From NCBI RefSeq assembly GCF_900129825.1, contig NZ_FQWZ01000002.1, forward strand, positions 552,641 through 616,640: DNA of 64,000 nt, written 5' to 3'. This document shows positions 36,301 through 46,216 of this stretch, piece after piece. The stretch's first letter is position 1, and each line of letters opens with the position of its first letter. The stretch comes from Hydrocarboniphaga daqingensis (GTDB taxonomy: Bacteria; Pseudomonadota; Gammaproteobacteria; Nevskiales; Nevskiaceae). A program made the position numbers and the translations under genes. Under the pieces are notes generated by a model that had not been told where the DNA came from, searched no databases, and saw nothing but the letters and a program-made list of their open reading frames with translations.

Positions 36301-39045
36301 TCAGACCAGCCCCATGCGTCGCGCGGCATTGATCGCCTGCAGCCGGCTGCTGGCGCCGAGCTTGCCGTAGATGTTCTTCAGGTGAAACTTCACGGTGTTC
36401 TCGGACACGAACAGTTCGGCGGCGATCACTTTGTTCGACACGCCGCGCGCCAGGAAGCTCAGGATGTTGCGCTCGCCGTCGGTCAGGGGCTCGGCCAGCG
36501 TCATCGGCGTGCGCGTGCTGCGTTCGTCGGCGCTGCCGTCGACGCTGTCGCCTCCGAGCAGTCGGGCGGCAAACGTCAGCAGCGAGTCGCTGCCATGGCC
36601 GTGGCGCTCGATGCCGGCGTCGTGCAGTGACGGGAACAGCTCGCGCAGCAACTTGAGCACCTCGTCGCCTTCGTCGAGAAAGCTGCGCACGAAGCCCTGC
36701 GGGGCCGCCAGTTGCAGCGCATGGCGCATCGCGTGATAGGCCGGCCGCGGCCGGCCGCGCTGTGCATGGGCCAGGGCTTCGAGAATCCGCAGCTTGATCA
36801 GGCGCCGCACGCGGCCGTTGCGCTGCGCCAGATCCAGTTCATGGCTCAGTCGTGTCAGCGCGTCGTCGCCGTGGCCACGATGAATCAGCAAGCGGATCTG
36901 GCCGATGGCATCGCCTTCGCTGTCTTCGGAGAACAAGGCCACGCCGTCGGGCAGCGTGAACTCGGGGCGCTGCGGAATCCGCGATGCGATCAGCTGCGCG
37001 CGATCGCGCTCGCCGCGCAGCAGATGCCGACGCACGCGCTCGCGGTCGATGATGCGGATCATCCGCGGCCATGCGGCCAGATGGCCGATGTTCTCAGCTT
37101 CGTCGAGCAGCTCCTGCGCCTTGGGCGCGGCGCCGCGCGCGTCGTGGATGCGGGCCATCGACACGTAGGCCACCGCCATGAAGTCGAGCAGCACACCTTC
37201 GCGGATCACGTCGTGAAACTGCGCGAACAGCGACTCGGCCAGCGTCAGTTCGTCAGCGTCGTACAGCGCCATGATGTAGCAGCTGACCAGCGACGCCGAT
37301 GCCACACTGGTTTCGGCGTCGGCATGCTGTTCGGCGAGCCCGGCGCGAAAGCGTTCGATCGCCTGCTGCAGCTCGCCTTGTACCAGCAGGTTGATGCCGG
37401 CGACGGCCACCGAATAACCGCCGCTGAAGCGCGCATGCGCCTTGTCACTGTAGGCGCGTGAGCGCATCACGTATTCACGTGCCCGCTCGTACTCGCCGAT
37501 CGCCACCGCGTGGTAGCCGAGCACGTTGCAGGCCGCCGACAGCTCGAACGCCCGGAACGGTTCGGGCTCGCTGACGTTGATCTGCAGCTGATGCACCAGT
37601 TCGAAGGCCCGCGGAATATCGTCGAACAGCAGCGCCACCATCGTGCGCACGACATCGGGGTTGGCGTCGTTGATCAGCGTTGACGAGGCCGGTGTATCGA
37701 GCACTTCCATCAGCGGCCGCAGCTTGCGGTGGCGACGTAGAAAGCTCAGCGCATACGCGATCTTGACCGCCAGCTCGCGACGCGGCGCGATCTCGTCCAG
37801 CGGCAGCCGGTCGTACCAGCGCTCCACCGTCGCCAGATGGCCTTCGGCCACCAGACGCGAACTCCACAGGTTCATCACGCCGGCAGCGAAGCTGAATTCG
37901 CCGGCTTCCACCGCATGGTGCATCGCCTCGTCGTGGAAGCCGTGGGCGTGATACCAATGCGCAGCGCGGCCATGCAGTTCGCGCAGCGAGGCGGGGTCGC
38001 TCTCGTTGAGTTGCTCCTGCAGAAAGCCGGAGAACAGCGTGTGGTACTTGAACCAGCGCAGATCGGAATCGAGGCTGCGCAGGAACAGGCCATTGCGTTC
38101 AAGAAACAGCAGGATGCTCTGCGAGTCCTGCCAGCCCAGCAGCTCGTCGCACAAGGGCGCACTCAAGCGCGTCAGCAAGCTGGTGCGCAGCAGAAACTCG
38201 CGGATTCTCGGTGTCTGCAGGCTGACGACGTTGTCGGCCAGGTAATCGGCCAACTCGCGCGGGCGATACGCGTTGAGATTGCCGAGCGCGCCGCGCACGT
38301 TCGGGCTGGCCAAGCTCAGCCGGAACAACTGCAGCGCTGCCGGCCAGCCTTCGGTCTGGCGGTGGATCTCCGCCACTTCGTCCTGCTGCACGCCGAGGTC
38401 GCGTGCTTCGGCAAAAAACTGCTCGGCTTCAGCGGTGCTGAAGCGCAGTTCGTCGGCGCGCAGCACCATCGCACGGCCATTGACCAGCAACCGCGCCAGC
38501 CCCAGGTCGGGCAGCGCGCGCGAGCCGAAGAACACCGTGATCCGATCCGGCAGACGTTCGAGCAATTCCCGAAGGAAGCCGAGGATTCCCGGGTTGCTCA
38601 GCTCCTGTAGTTCGTCGAGGAACAGCGCGGTCGGCTCGCTGCGCTGCAGCAACCGCGCAATGGCCGCGTCGGAGCGCCGTGCGCGCGATCCCGGCGCGGT
38701 GGCGCGCGACCGGCTGTTGCTGTCGCTCGCCTCACCGACGATGCCGTCGAGCAGCGCGTCGAAGTGGCTGGTGAAGCGCCGCATGTCGTTGTCGGCATCG
38801 TCAAAGCTCAGCCAGCCGGTCAGCCAGCCGCGCTGCTGACACTGCGTCATCACTTGCTGCAGCAATGTCGATTTGCCGTGGCCCGCCGGTCCCTGGAACA
38901 GGAACACGCGCACCATCGGCTCTGCAAAAACCCGGTCGAGTATCGCGCGCCGTGACACCACGCCGCGATAGGTCGGCGGGGCATACAGCTTGTGCGTACT
39001 GATCTGGGCCGAGGGTCGTTCGCCCTCTGGTCTTCCAGTCGTCAT
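36301..39045 (-). CDS. LuxR-family ATP-dependent regulator, MalT/AlkS-like
   Basis: This large 914-residue regulator has an N-terminal NTPase with Walker A GPAGHGKST (52-60) and Walker B ALFLDELQEL, a winged-helix and TPR-rich middle, and a C-terminal LuxR helix-turn-helix (about 850-914) with GVSNKVIAAELFVSENTVK. The size and layout are those of MalT and AlkS, which bind an inducer plus ATP and then activate promoters. It converges on the 29-36 kb operon, so control of that cluster is a fair inference. GGAGGAGCC precedes the ATG, and TATATT about 30 bp further upstream may be the -10 element. Its C-terminus is like the partial regulator at the window start. Confidence 0.9.
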   Translation of the reverse strand: MTTGRPEGERPSAQISTHKLYAPPTYRGVVSRRAILDRVFAEPMVRVFLFQGPAGHGKSTLLQQVMTQCQQRGWLTGWLSFDDADNDMRRFTSHFDALLDGIVGEASDSNSRSRATAPGSRARRSDAAIARLLQRSEPTALFLDELQELSNPGILGFLRELLERLPDRITVFFGSRALPDLGLARLLVNGRAMVLRADELRFSTAEAEQFFAEARDLGVQQDEVAEIHRQTEGWPAALQLFRLSLASPNVRGALGNLNAYRPRELADYLADNVVSLQTPRIREFLLRTSLLTRLSAPLCDELLGWQDSQSILLFLERNGLFLRSLDSDLRWFKYHTLFSGFLQEQLNESDPASLRELHGRAAHWYHAHGFHDEAMHHAVEAGEFSFAAGVMNLWSSRLVAEGHLATVERWYDRLPLDEIAPRRELAVKIAYALSFLRRHRKLRPLMEVLDTPASSTLINDANPDVVRTMVALLFDDIPRAFELVHQLQINVSEPEPFRAFELSAACNVLGYHAVAIGEYERAREYVMRSRAYSDKAHARFSGGYSVAVAGINLLVQGELQQAIERFRAGLAEQHADAETSVASASLVSCYIMALYDADELTLAESLFAQFHDVIREGVLLDFMAVAYVSMARIHDARGAAPKAQELLDEAENIGHLAAWPRMIRIIDRERVRRHLLRGERDRAQLIASRIPQRPEFTLPDGVALFSEDSEGDAIGQIRLLIHRGHGDDALTRLSHELDLAQRNGRVRRLIKLRILEALAHAQRGRPRPAYHAMRHALQLAAPQGFVRSFLDEGDEVLKLLRELFPSLHDAGIERHGHGSDSLLTFAARLLGGDSVDGSADERSTRTPMTLAEPLTDGERNILSFLARGVSNKVIAAELFVSENTVKFHLKNIYGKLGASSRLQAINAARRMGLV

Positions 39046-39167
39046 TGGCGGCTCCTCCGCACTCGCACTGGAATATAGCGACTACGTCACAGACTGGGGA
39101 GCTTGCAGCGCGTTGAACGCGTCGATGGCCTGCGACAGCGATTGATTCGAGCCGACGCATGCGGTCG

Positions 39168-39186
39168 GTCGGGCAGCCCGCCCGAC
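39168..39186. other. Hairpin in the gap between galE-like and regulator genes
   Basis: GTCGGGC and GCCCGAC form a 7-bp stem over a 5-base loop. The 243-bp gap holds this hairpin and the one at 39248-39277, but no gene. Confidence 0.4.
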
Positions 39187-39247
39187 GCCGATCGTGCTCG
39201 GCGCTGCGGTGGCGATAGCGCGGGCGGGCGCGTGTCGCCGGGATCGG

Positions 39248-39277
39248 CTGGCGCTACGCGCTCGGGCGCAGCGCCAG
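39248..39277 (-). terminator. Terminator-like hairpin after the galE-like gene
   Basis: CTGGCGCT and AGCGCCAG form a perfect 8-bp stem 11 bp beyond the epimerase stop codon on its strand. There is no U-tract, so this is a structural prediction only. Confidence 0.45.
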
Positions 39278-39288
39278 CGTGTGGCGCG

Positions 39289-40269
39289 CTAGTAGCGCTG
39301 CGCCTGATGCCAGCGCCAAGCGCTGGCGATGATCTGCGTCAGATCGGCTTTCTGCGGCGCCCAGCCGAGCACGCTGCGCGCCTTGCTGGCGCCGGCGACC
39401 AGCACCGGCGGATCGCCGGCGCGCGCCGGGCCGACTTCGGACGGGATCGGCCGCCCGACGACGACTTCGGCCGCGCGCAGCACTTCGAGTACCGAAAACC
39501 CTTGGCCGTTGCCGAGGTTGTACAGCTGATAGGCCGGCAGGTCGGCTTTCTCCAGCGCGTTGGCGGCCAGCAGATGCGCGTCGCACAGATCGCTGACGTG
39601 AATGAAATCACGGACGCAGTACCCGTCGCGCGTGTCGTAGTCGCTGCCGAACAGCCGCACCAGCGGCGCCTTGCCGGCCGCCACGCGCAGGATGTTCGGC
39701 AGCAGGTGCGTTTCGGGCTCGTGCGCTTCGCCAATGTCGCCGGCATCGTCGGCGCCGGCCGCATTGAAGTAGCGCAGCACCGCCGCGCGCAGGCCGTAGC
39801 TGCGGCAGGCGTCTTCGATCATCCGCTCGGCAAACAGCTTGCTCCAGCCGTAGGTGTTGATCGGCTGCGTCGGGTGGTCTTCGTCGATGCGCCGCTTGGT
39901 CGGCAGGCCGTACACGGCCGCCGTGGAACTGAACACCAGCCGGGCGCGGCCATGGCGGCGCATCGCTTCGAGCAGGTTGAACACGCCGCAGACGTTGTTG
40001 CCGTAGTACAGCGCCGGCTCGACCATCGATTCGCCGACCAGCGAGCGCGCCGCAAAATGCAGCATCAGGTCCGGCGCGAAGTCGGGCAGCGCGCGGTCAA
40101 GGTCGGCCGGGTTCAGCAGGTCGCCCTCGTAGACCTTGAGGCCCTCGACCGCGGCGCGGTGTCCGGTGGAGAAGTTGTCGAATATCGCGACGTCGTGGCC
40201 GGCGCGCTGTAGCGCGCGGACCATGTGGCTGCCGATATAGCCGGCGCCACCAATAACCAATGCTTTCAC
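39289..40269 (-). CDS. galE: UDP-glucose 4-epimerase
   Basis: This 326-residue NAD-binding epimerase interconverts UDP-glucose and UDP-galactose for cell-surface sugars. The fingerprint GGAGYIGSHMV is at 7-17, SSTAAVYG at 114-121, and the catalytic Y140 and K144 are in TYGWSK. RYFNAAGAD and VRDFIHVSDLCDAH complete the GalE signature. The length is the family norm. It is divergent from the FAD-linked dehydrogenase gene with a 140-bp gap. No other polysaccharide genes are adjacent, so its specific product here is not shown. Confidence 0.92.
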   Translation of the reverse strand: MKALVIGGAGYIGSHMVRALQRAGHDVAIFDNFSTGHRAAVEGLKVYEGDLLNPADLDRALPDFAPDLMLHFAARSLVGESMVEPALYYGNNVCGVFNLLEAMRRHGRARLVFSSTAAVYGLPTKRRIDEDHPTQPINTYGWSKLFAERMIEDACRSYGLRAAVLRYFNAAGADDAGDIGEAHEPETHLLPNILRVAAGKAPLVRLFGSDYDTRDGYCVRDFIHVSDLCDAHLLAANALEKADLPAYQLYNLGNGQGFSVLEVLRAAEVVVGRPIPSEVGPARAGDPPVLVAGASKARSVLGWAPQKADLTQIIASAWRWHQAQRY

Positions 40270-40409
40270 TCGTCTGTAGTCCGTTTTGGCCGGGCTCGTC
40301 CCGGCTCCGTCGATTGACCGCTGCGCAGCCTAGCAGCGGCGGCGCCGGCTCACCGGGCATGGGTCAAAGCCTCTAAACTGCCCGCCTGTTTCGCTGCCCA
40401 CGCCTTGCA

Positions 40410-41966
40410 ATGAGCCTGCCGAATTATCCCGCCGCCCCGCAGTTGCAGCAGCTGCTGGGCGAACGCTATGTCGCGGCACCCGAGCGTGTCGAGCGCTACG
40501 AGGTGCTCGAACGCGGGCCGCGCGGCCATACCGGTGCCGTGCTGCTGCCGCAGACCGAAGCCGAGGTGCAGCAGATTCTGCGGCTGTGCAACGCGCAGCG
40601 CACCCCGCTGGTGATCAGCGGCGGCCGCACCGGCCTGGTCGAAGCGCAGCGTCCGCTCGGCGAGCCGGTGCTGAGCCTGGAGCGGCTCAACCGCCCGCTG
40701 AGCCTGACGCTGGCCGATGGTCGCGAGTTTGTCTGGCCGGCCGAGGCCGCCAGCGGCGACGCCGCGCGCGACGCGCTGCTGGCCTGGTGGACGGCGCTGG
40801 GTCAGCCCGATGCCGAAGGCGCGACCGTGACCGTGCAGACCGGCCTGGCGGTCGACGCGCTGAACGACCTGCTGCGCCCGCTGAACCGGATGTTCCCGAT
40901 GGAGATGGGCTCCAGCTCGGCTGCGACCGTCGGCGCTTGCGCTGCCAATGCCTCGGCCGGCTCGAACGCGGTCTGCTACGGCACCTCGGCGCACATGACC
41001 GACACCGCTTGGGGTTTTTGGGGCAACGGCGAACCGGCCGGCCCCTGCCGATCGACGCCGTGGACCGCGCCCGATCCGCAGCGCTTCGCGATCAATTCGG
41101 CGCAGATCGACCCGGCCTGGGGGCTGATCGGTTCGCAGGGCGCGTTCGGGATCATCACGCGGCTGCGGCTGCGCACCTATGCGATCCCGGCGCAGCGCGA
41201 AGCCGCGCTGATCCCGGTGGCCGACATGGTCGGTGCGATGCGCATTCTCGACGCCGCGCGCGGTCGCTTCGGCGCCGACGTCGAGGAGTTCGAGTTCATT
41301 TCGCGTTCGGCGATGGCGCTGGTGCGCGCGCTGCACGGAGAGGCGTTCCGGCTGCCGTTTGCTGGCGACGTCGACAGCCCGCTGTTCCTGCTGCTGCAGA
41401 TCAAGTCGGCCGACGCCGATGCCGACCTGGCGGCGGCGCTGTACGAATTCCTGGCCGGCGACCTGGCGCTGCCGGACGAGCAGATCGGCTACGCGCCGCT
41501 GGCCGCGCTGAAAAAGATCCGTCACTCGATCACCGAAGCCAGCAATGCGCGGATGCGCGCGCTTGGCGGCGGCCGCTTGAGTTTCGACACCGCCACGCCG
41601 CTGGCCGGCTTTGGCGAGTATCTGGACGCGATGCGCGCCGAGCTGCAGCGCGCCGCGCCTGACACCGAGCTGGTCGCGTTCGGCCATGCCGGCGTCGGCG
41701 GCGCGCATCTGCACGTGCTCGGTAGCGCCGACCGGCCGGTCAGCGCGGTCGGCAAGACGCTGACCCGGCTGGTCATCGACGTCACGCTGGCGCACGGCGG
41801 CAGTTTCAGCGCCGAGCACGGCATCGGCTCCAAATGGGCCGACGAGTATCTGGCGCATACGCCGTCCGAGCAGTTGCAGACGATCAAGGCGCTCAAGCAG
41901 GCGCACGACCCGCACAACATCCTCAACCCGCGCAGCTTTGGCTTCGACCGCCTGCTGGCGGCTTGA
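40410..41966 (+). CDS. FAD-linked oxidase, D-lactate/2-hydroxyacid dehydrogenase-like
   Basis: The protein has 518 residues with an N-terminal VAO-type FAD-binding domain (GAVLLPQTEAEVQQILRLC and ISGGRTGLVEAQ). The C-terminal FAD-oxidase domain contains GHAGVGGAHLHVLG and HGGSFSAEHGIGSKWAD, the motif around the conserved metal- and substrate-binding histidines. This is the layout of D-lactate and D-2-hydroxyglutarate dehydrogenases, which pass electrons to the respiratory chain. The glycine-rich loop reads GGRTGLV rather than the usual GGGTGLV, but the rest is intact. The AEC transporter gene follows within 11 bp. A D-2-hydroxyacid substrate is likely; the exact one is unknown. Confidence 0.82.
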   Translation: MSLPNYPAAPQLQQLLGERYVAAPERVERYEVLERGPRGHTGAVLLPQTEAEVQQILRLCNAQRTPLVISGGRTGLVEAQRPLGEPVLSLERLNRPLSLTLADGREFVWPAEAASGDAARDALLAWWTALGQPDAEGATVTVQTGLAVDALNDLLRPLNRMFPMEMGSSSAATVGACAANASAGSNAVCYGTSAHMTDTAWGFWGNGEPAGPCRSTPWTAPDPQRFAINSAQIDPAWGLIGSQGAFGIITRLRLRTYAIPAQREAALIPVADMVGAMRILDAARGRFGADVEEFEFISRSAMALVRALHGEAFRLPFAGDVDSPLFLLLQIKSADADADLAAALYEFLAGDLALPDEQIGYAPLAALKKIRHSITEASNARMRALGGGRLSFDTATPLAGFGEYLDAMRAELQRAAPDTELVAFGHAGVGGAHLHVLGSADRPVSAVGKTLTRLVIDVTLAHGGSFSAEHGIGSKWADEYLAHTPSEQLQTIKALKQAHDPHNILNPRSFGFDRLLAA

Positions 41967-41976
41967 GCGGCGCATC

Positions 41977-42888
41977 GTGAGCGGGATCCTGCTGCTGTTG
42001 CTGTGCCCGGCGATCGGCATGCTGGCCGCGCGCCGGCGCTGGATGCCGCCCAATGCGCCGGCGACGATCAACGCCTGGCTGATCCGCGTTGCGCTGCCCT
42101 GCGTGATCCTCGAGCAGATCCCGCAGCTGCATTTCGATGCGCGCCTGCTGCTGCCGTTGCTGGGCCCATTCGTGCTGATGTTCTCGACGATGGCGGTGAT
42201 GGCGGTCCTCGCGCGCCGGCTCGGCTGGGATCGCGGCACGCAGGGCGCGATGACGCTGTGCTGGGGCTTGGGCAACACCTCGTTCGTCGGCTTTCCGCTG
42301 CTGCTGGCGATCATCGGTCCGCCGGCGATGGGCGCGGCGCTGATCGCCGACCAGGCGACGTTTCTGGCGCTGACGCTGATCGGCCTGCCAGTGGCCGCGT
42401 ATTTCGCCGGGCAGACCACGCGGCCGATCGACTTGATCAAGCGCGTGCTGATGTTCACGCCGTTTCTGGCGCTGATCGTCGCCGGCATCGCCGCCGTGCT
42501 GCTCGACGACGGCCACTGGCCCGAGCCGGTCGACGTGGTCCTCAAGCGCCTCGGCGACACGCTGACGCCGCTGGCGCTGGCGGCGGTCGGCTTCCAGTTC
42601 AAGCCGGGCGCCGCGCGCCGCTATGCCGGCCTGATCGGCATTGGCGCGCTGTGGAAGATGCTGCTGCTGCCGGCGCTGATGTGGGGCGGTGCGCTGGCGA
42701 TGGGCCTGCACGGCATGCCGATCACGATCGGCATCCTGCAAGTGGCGATGGCGCCGATGATCACCGCCGGCATCCTCGCCTCGGAACACGGCTTGGCGCC
42801 GGAGCTGTCCAGCGCACTGGTCAGCGTCGGCATCGCGATGAGCTTCGTCACTGTGCCGCTGTGGGCCTTGGTGATCGGCGGCTACTAG
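41977..42888 (+). CDS. AEC family transporter (auxin efflux carrier-like)
   Basis: This integral membrane protein has 303 residues in about ten segments split into two five-helix halves around a central hydrophilic loop (about residues 140-180). LCWGLGNTSFVGFPLLLAI in the first half and LQVAMAPMITAGILASEHG in the second match the AEC family, which carries small organic acids. GTG 41977 starts 11 bp after the dehydrogenase stop; a longer ATG frame would overlap that gene. The pairing suggests export or uptake of the hydroxyacid used by the neighbouring FAD enzyme, which is inference. Confidence 0.82.
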   Translation: MSGILLLLLCPAIGMLAARRRWMPPNAPATINAWLIRVALPCVILEQIPQLHFDARLLLPLLGPFVLMFSTMAVMAVLARRLGWDRGTQGAMTLCWGLGNTSFVGFPLLLAIIGPPAMGAALIADQATFLALTLIGLPVAAYFAGQTTRPIDLIKRVLMFTPFLALIVAGIAAVLLDDGHWPEPVDVVLKRLGDTLTPLALAAVGFQFKPGAARRYAGLIGIGALWKMLLLPALMWGGALAMGLHGMPITIGILQVAMAPMITAGILASEHGLAPELSSALVSVGIAMSFVTVPLWALVIGGY

Positions 42889-42929
42889 CGGCATCGCAAC
42901 ACCGGCCGCTGCCCGGCTCAGGAGCCGAA

Positions 42930-43355
42930 TCAGCCTGCCGCGTCGTCCCAGGGATTCAGCACCGGCACCATGCCCTCGAAGTCGCCGACGTCGCGCGTGA
43001 CGACCCGCATGCCGTGCTGCAAGGCCGTTGCCGCGATCATTGAATCGCGCAGCGGCCGGGGTTGCGGACGGTTCAAGCCGGCACAGCGGATCGCCGACGG
43101 CAAGTCGAAGTCGAGGATGCGGCCGGCGAAGGCCGACAGCACGAAGTTGTCCATCCAGCTGCGAAGCGCGCTGTATTGATGTGGGTCACGGCCTCGGACG
43201 GCTTCGATGCCGTTCTCCAGTTCCATGATCGCCACCACCGACAGGTACAGCGCCGACGACGGCACGGACTGCGCCCAAGCCGTGACGTTTCGGTCGGCGC
43301 GGCCCGCGCGTGCCTTGCGTAGTTCCGATACCACGTTGGTGTCGAGCACGAACAT
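42930..43355 (-). CDS. VapC-like PIN-domain toxin
   Basis: The protein is 141 residues of the PIN ribonuclease fold. The acidic catalytic set is visible: D5 in VLDTNVVSEL, E45 in IMELENGI, D104 in LRDSMIAA and D122 in VTRDVGDFEG. These place it with VapC/FitB toxins that cleave RNA. Its ATG follows immediately after the antitoxin stop (TGAATG), so the pair is translationally coupled. The target RNA is unknown. It lies between an AEC transporter and rimO, in convergent orientation to the transporter. Confidence 0.88.
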   Translation of the reverse strand: MFVLDTNVVSELRKARAGRADRNVTAWAQSVPSSALYLSVVAIMELENGIEAVRGRDPHQYSALRSWMDNFVLSAFAGRILDFDLPSAIRCAGLNRPQPRPLRDSMIAATALQHGMRVVTRDVGDFEGMVPVLNPWDDAAG

Positions 43356-43607
43356 TCAGCGGAACTCGGCGCCGGTGGCGGGCTCGCGGTTTTTGGGCGG
43401 CAGATCCAGTGCGACGTCTTCGATGCCCGGCATGCCGAGCAGGTCCACGATGTTGGCGTTGCTGCCCAGCAAGGCCTTGTAGTGGGCGATGGACATCAGC
43501 ACGTGGGACGGCTGGCCGCGATCCAGGATGAACACCGGCTCCGCCAGCGCGTCGCGCTTGGCGCCCGCCGTGTCGTGATTGAATTCGCGTGCGGATATAG
43601 CGCGCAT
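43356..43607 (-). CDS. Antitoxin of the Phd/YefM type
   Basis: This 83-residue protein begins MRAISAREFNHDT and has RGQPSHVLMSIAHYKALL, the usual N-terminal DNA-binding and dimerisation pattern of Phd/YefM-type antitoxins. The C-terminal tail (ALDLPPKNREPATG) is polar and would wrap around the toxin. The gene is directly upstream of the PIN toxin without any gap. It most likely represses its own promoter as well as neutralising the toxin. Confidence 0.82.
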   Translation of the reverse strand: MRAISAREFNHDTAGAKRDALAEPVFILDRGQPSHVLMSIAHYKALLGSNANIVDLLGMPGIEDVALDLPPKNREPATGAEFR

Positions 43608-43726
43608 GGGCTGCCCCGATGACCAAGGTTTCTACAATGTAGCAACCAAGGTCGGCGCGGCCAAGCCATCCGTACACACCGCCGTTGGCCGGGTTGTCGG
43701 AATAGCCGACCCAGGCGCCGCGCCGC

Positions 43727-45121
43727 TTACTCTTCGATCGCTTCGGCGTGCAGGTCGTGCTCGTTGGATTCGAGCACCTTGGCGCGGACCATCTGGCCGG
43801 GCTTCAGCGGAAAGTCGCATGACAGGTAGACGCGGCCGTCGATCTCGGGTGCGTCGGCATAGCTGCGGCCCGACAGCACGCCGTCTTCGTCGATTTCGTC
43901 GACCAGCACGTCGAGCGTGCGGCCGACCATCTTCTTGAGCCGCGCCTTGCTGATCTTGGCCTGGGTCTTCATGAAGCGCTCGTAGCGCTCGGCCTTGACG
44001 TCGTCCGGCACCGGGTCGGCCAGATCGTTGGCGGTGGCGCCTTCGACCGGCGAATACTGGAAGCAGCCGACGCGGTCGAGCTTGGCTTCCTTGAGCCAGT
44101 CGAGCAGCTCCTGGAATTCGGCTTCGGTTTCGCCAGGGAAGCCGACGATGAACGTGCTGCGGATCACCAGCTCGGGGCAAATCTTGCGCCAGGTCTTGAT
44201 CCGCTCCAGCGTGTTTTCGGCAAACGCAGGACGCTTCATCCGCTTGAGCACGCTCGGCGAGCCGTGCTGGAACGGGATGTCGAGATACGGCAGCACCAGG
44301 CCCTGCGCCATCAGCGGAATGATCTCGTCGACGTGCGGGTACGGGTAGACGTAATGCAGCCGCACCCAGACGCCGAGTTGGCCCAGGCCGCGGCACAGGT
44401 CGAGCATCGACGTGCGGTATTCATGGCCGCGCCAGCTGCCGCCGGCGTACTTCAGGTCGGAGCCGTAGGCCGAGGTGTCCTGCGAGATCACCAGCAGTTC
44501 CTTGACGCCGGCTTTGACCAGCTTTTCGGCTTCGGCGAGCACGTCGACGACGCTGCGCGAGGCGAGCTTGCCTCGCATCGACGGGATGATGCAGAAGCTG
44601 CACTTGTGATTGCAGCCTTCGGAAATCTTCAAATATGCGTAGTGCTTGGGCGTCAGCTTGACGCCGACGTCCTGCGCGGCCTGCGCGCTGGCCGAGCGGC
44701 GCTTGGCCGGCAACAGGTCGACGAACGGGTCGTGCTGGTAGGGCACGGCGCTGTGCACCGCGTTCATCACGGTGGCGTAGTCCTGCGGGCCGCTGATCGA
44801 CAGCAGGTCGGGGAACTTATCGCGGATCATGTCCGACTTGGCGCCGAGGCAGCCGGTGACGATGACCTTGCCGTTTTCGTTCATCGCCTCGCCAATCGCG
44901 TCGAGCGATTCGGTGACCGCGCTGTCGATGAAGCCGCAGGTGTTGACGATGACCACGTCGGCCGCGTCATAGGTCGGCGCGGTCTGGTAACCCTCGGCGC
45001 GCAGCTGCGTCAGGATCCGTTCGGAATCGACCAGCGCCTTGGGGCAGCCGAGCGAGACGAAGCCGACCTTGGGCGCAGTGGATTTGGAGCGGGTACGGCG
45101 AACAGGGGCGACAGAGGACAT
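43727..45121 (-). CDS. rimO: Ribosomal protein S12 methylthiotransferase RimO
   Basis: The protein has 464 residues and adds a methylthio group to the conserved aspartate of ribosomal protein S12. The N-terminal UPF0004 domain carries C26 ([12 protein letters not shown]), C62 (NTCGFIDSA) and C91 (TGCLGAKS) for one iron-sulfur cluster. The radical-SAM cysteines are C170, C174 and C177 in CNHKCSFC, followed by [12 protein letters not shown], a RimO marker. A C-terminal TRAM domain ends the protein. It is a core housekeeping gene and gives no pathway information about its neighbours. Confidence 0.95.
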   Translation of the reverse strand: MSSVAPVRRTRSKSTAPKVGFVSLGCPKALVDSERILTQLRAEGYQTAPTYDAADVVIVNTCGFIDSAVTESLDAIGEAMNENGKVIVTGCLGAKSDMIRDKFPDLLSISGPQDYATVMNAVHSAVPYQHDPFVDLLPAKRRSASAQAAQDVGVKLTPKHYAYLKISEGCNHKCSFCIIPSMRGKLASRSVVDVLAEAEKLVKAGVKELLVISQDTSAYGSDLKYAGGSWRGHEYRTSMLDLCRGLGQLGVWVRLHYVYPYPHVDEIIPLMAQGLVLPYLDIPFQHGSPSVLKRMKRPAFAENTLERIKTWRKICPELVIRSTFIVGFPGETEAEFQELLDWLKEAKLDRVGCFQYSPVEGATANDLADPVPDDVKAERYERFMKTQAKISKARLKKMVGRTLDVLVDEIDEDGVLSGRSYADAPEIDGRVYLSCDFPLKPGQMVRAKVLESNEHDLHAEAIEE

Positions 45122-45185
45122 CGGCGGGGCACGGTCACGCGGGGATCGCGCATTGTAGCGGCGCGGCGTGCCCGCCGCGCCTCGC

Positions 45186-46091
45186 TCAGCCGCGTGCGGC
45201 GTTGGCGGCGATCAGCCCCGACCACTGCGGCATCAGACTCGGTGCCAGGTCGTGGCCCATGCCGGGGATCATTTCCAGCCGCGAGCCGCGGATGATCTGC
45301 GCGCTGCGCTGGCCGCAGGCCGGACGCAGCAACGGGTCGGCCAGGCCGTGGATCACCTGGGTCGGCGCGCTGATCTGCGGCAACAGGTCTTCGAAACTGC
45401 CGGTGGCCAGGATCGCGTGGGTCTGGCGCAAAACGCCCGAGGGTCGGAACGCGCGGTCATAGGCCATGCCGACGATCCGCGCCCGGTACTCGTACGGCGT
45501 CGGGAAGCCGGGGCTGCCGATGCGGCGCAGCATCGTCGTCGACCGCCGGATCACGGCTTCGCGCGTCTTGGGTCGCGGCGTCAGCCCCGACATGTGCAGC
45601 AGCACGTCGAGTCGCGCGCCGGGTAGCTTGGGGTGATTGGTGCTCGACATGATCGAGGTCAGCGAGCGCACCCGCTTCGGGTAACGCGCGGCAACGATCT
45701 GCGAAATCATGCCGCCCATCGAGACGCCGGCCAGATGCGCGCGGGCGACGCCGAGCGTGTCGAGCAAGGCGACGGTGTCGGCCGCCATGTCATGCAGCGT
45801 GTAGTTGGCATCGACCGGTTGGCCCCAGCGGCTGCGCAGCCAGTCGCGCGGCAGATGGATCGGTACGCCCCGGTTGGCGTCGCCCGACAGTCCGGCGTCG
45901 CGGTTGTCGAAGCGGATCAGCTTGAAGCCGCGGGCGACCAGGTCTTCGCACAAGGCGTCGGGCCAGTGGATCAGCTGCCCGCCCAGACCCATCACCAGCA
46001 GCAAGGGTTCGCCGTTGTCAGGGCCCGCTTGTTCCCACTGCATCGGCAGGCCGTTGACGACGGCGCTGCCTGCGTTCCAGCAAAGTTTCAT
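45186..46091 (-). CDS. Alpha/beta hydrolase
   Basis: This protein is about 301 residues. [15 protein letters not shown] stands at the oxyanion region, the serine nucleophile is in [14 protein letters not shown], the acid is in [11 protein letters not shown], and the His is in [10 protein letters not shown]. It resembles esterase or lactonase-like members with long lid helices. A longer start at 46148 would reach into the terminator region, so MKLCWNAG is preferred. No substrate can be named; it sits alone between rimO and the AlkB-rubredoxin gene. Confidence 0.82.
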   Translation of the reverse strand: MKLCWNAGSAVVNGLPMQWEQAGPDNGEPLLLVMGLGGQLIHWPDALCEDLVARGFKLIRFDNRDAGLSGDANRGVPIHLPRDWLRSRWGQPVDANYTLHDMAADTVALLDTLGVARAHLAGVSMGGMISQIVAARYPKRVRSLTSIMSSTNHPKLPGARLDVLLHMSGLTPRPKTREAVIRRSTTMLRRIGSPGFPTPYEYRARIVGMAYDRAFRPSGVLRQTHAILATGSFEDLLPQISAPTQVIHGLADPLLRPACGQRSAQIIRGSRLEMIPGMGHDLAPSLMPQWSGLIAANAARG

Positions 46092-46156
46092 GACGGCTTG
46101 ATGTCGGTGACGTGAAGAATTCAGGACATCGACCGTAGCAAGAAACAAAAATTATC

Positions 46157-46192
46157 GTCACCTCAGGTGACCGGGGGTGCAGTGCCCCCGGT
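46157..46192 (-). terminator. Tandem hairpins with U-tract after the AlkB-rubredoxin gene
   Basis: Reading on the minus strand, the stem ACCGGGGG/CCCCCGGT (46170-46192, 7-base loop) is followed by GTCACCT/AGGTGAC (46157-46171). The sequence ATAATTTTTG comes next. This is a convincing intrinsic terminator 25 bp beyond the gene's stop. Confidence 0.75.
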
Positions 46193-46216
46193 CAATGGTG
46201 CTTGCCGTCGTGTTGC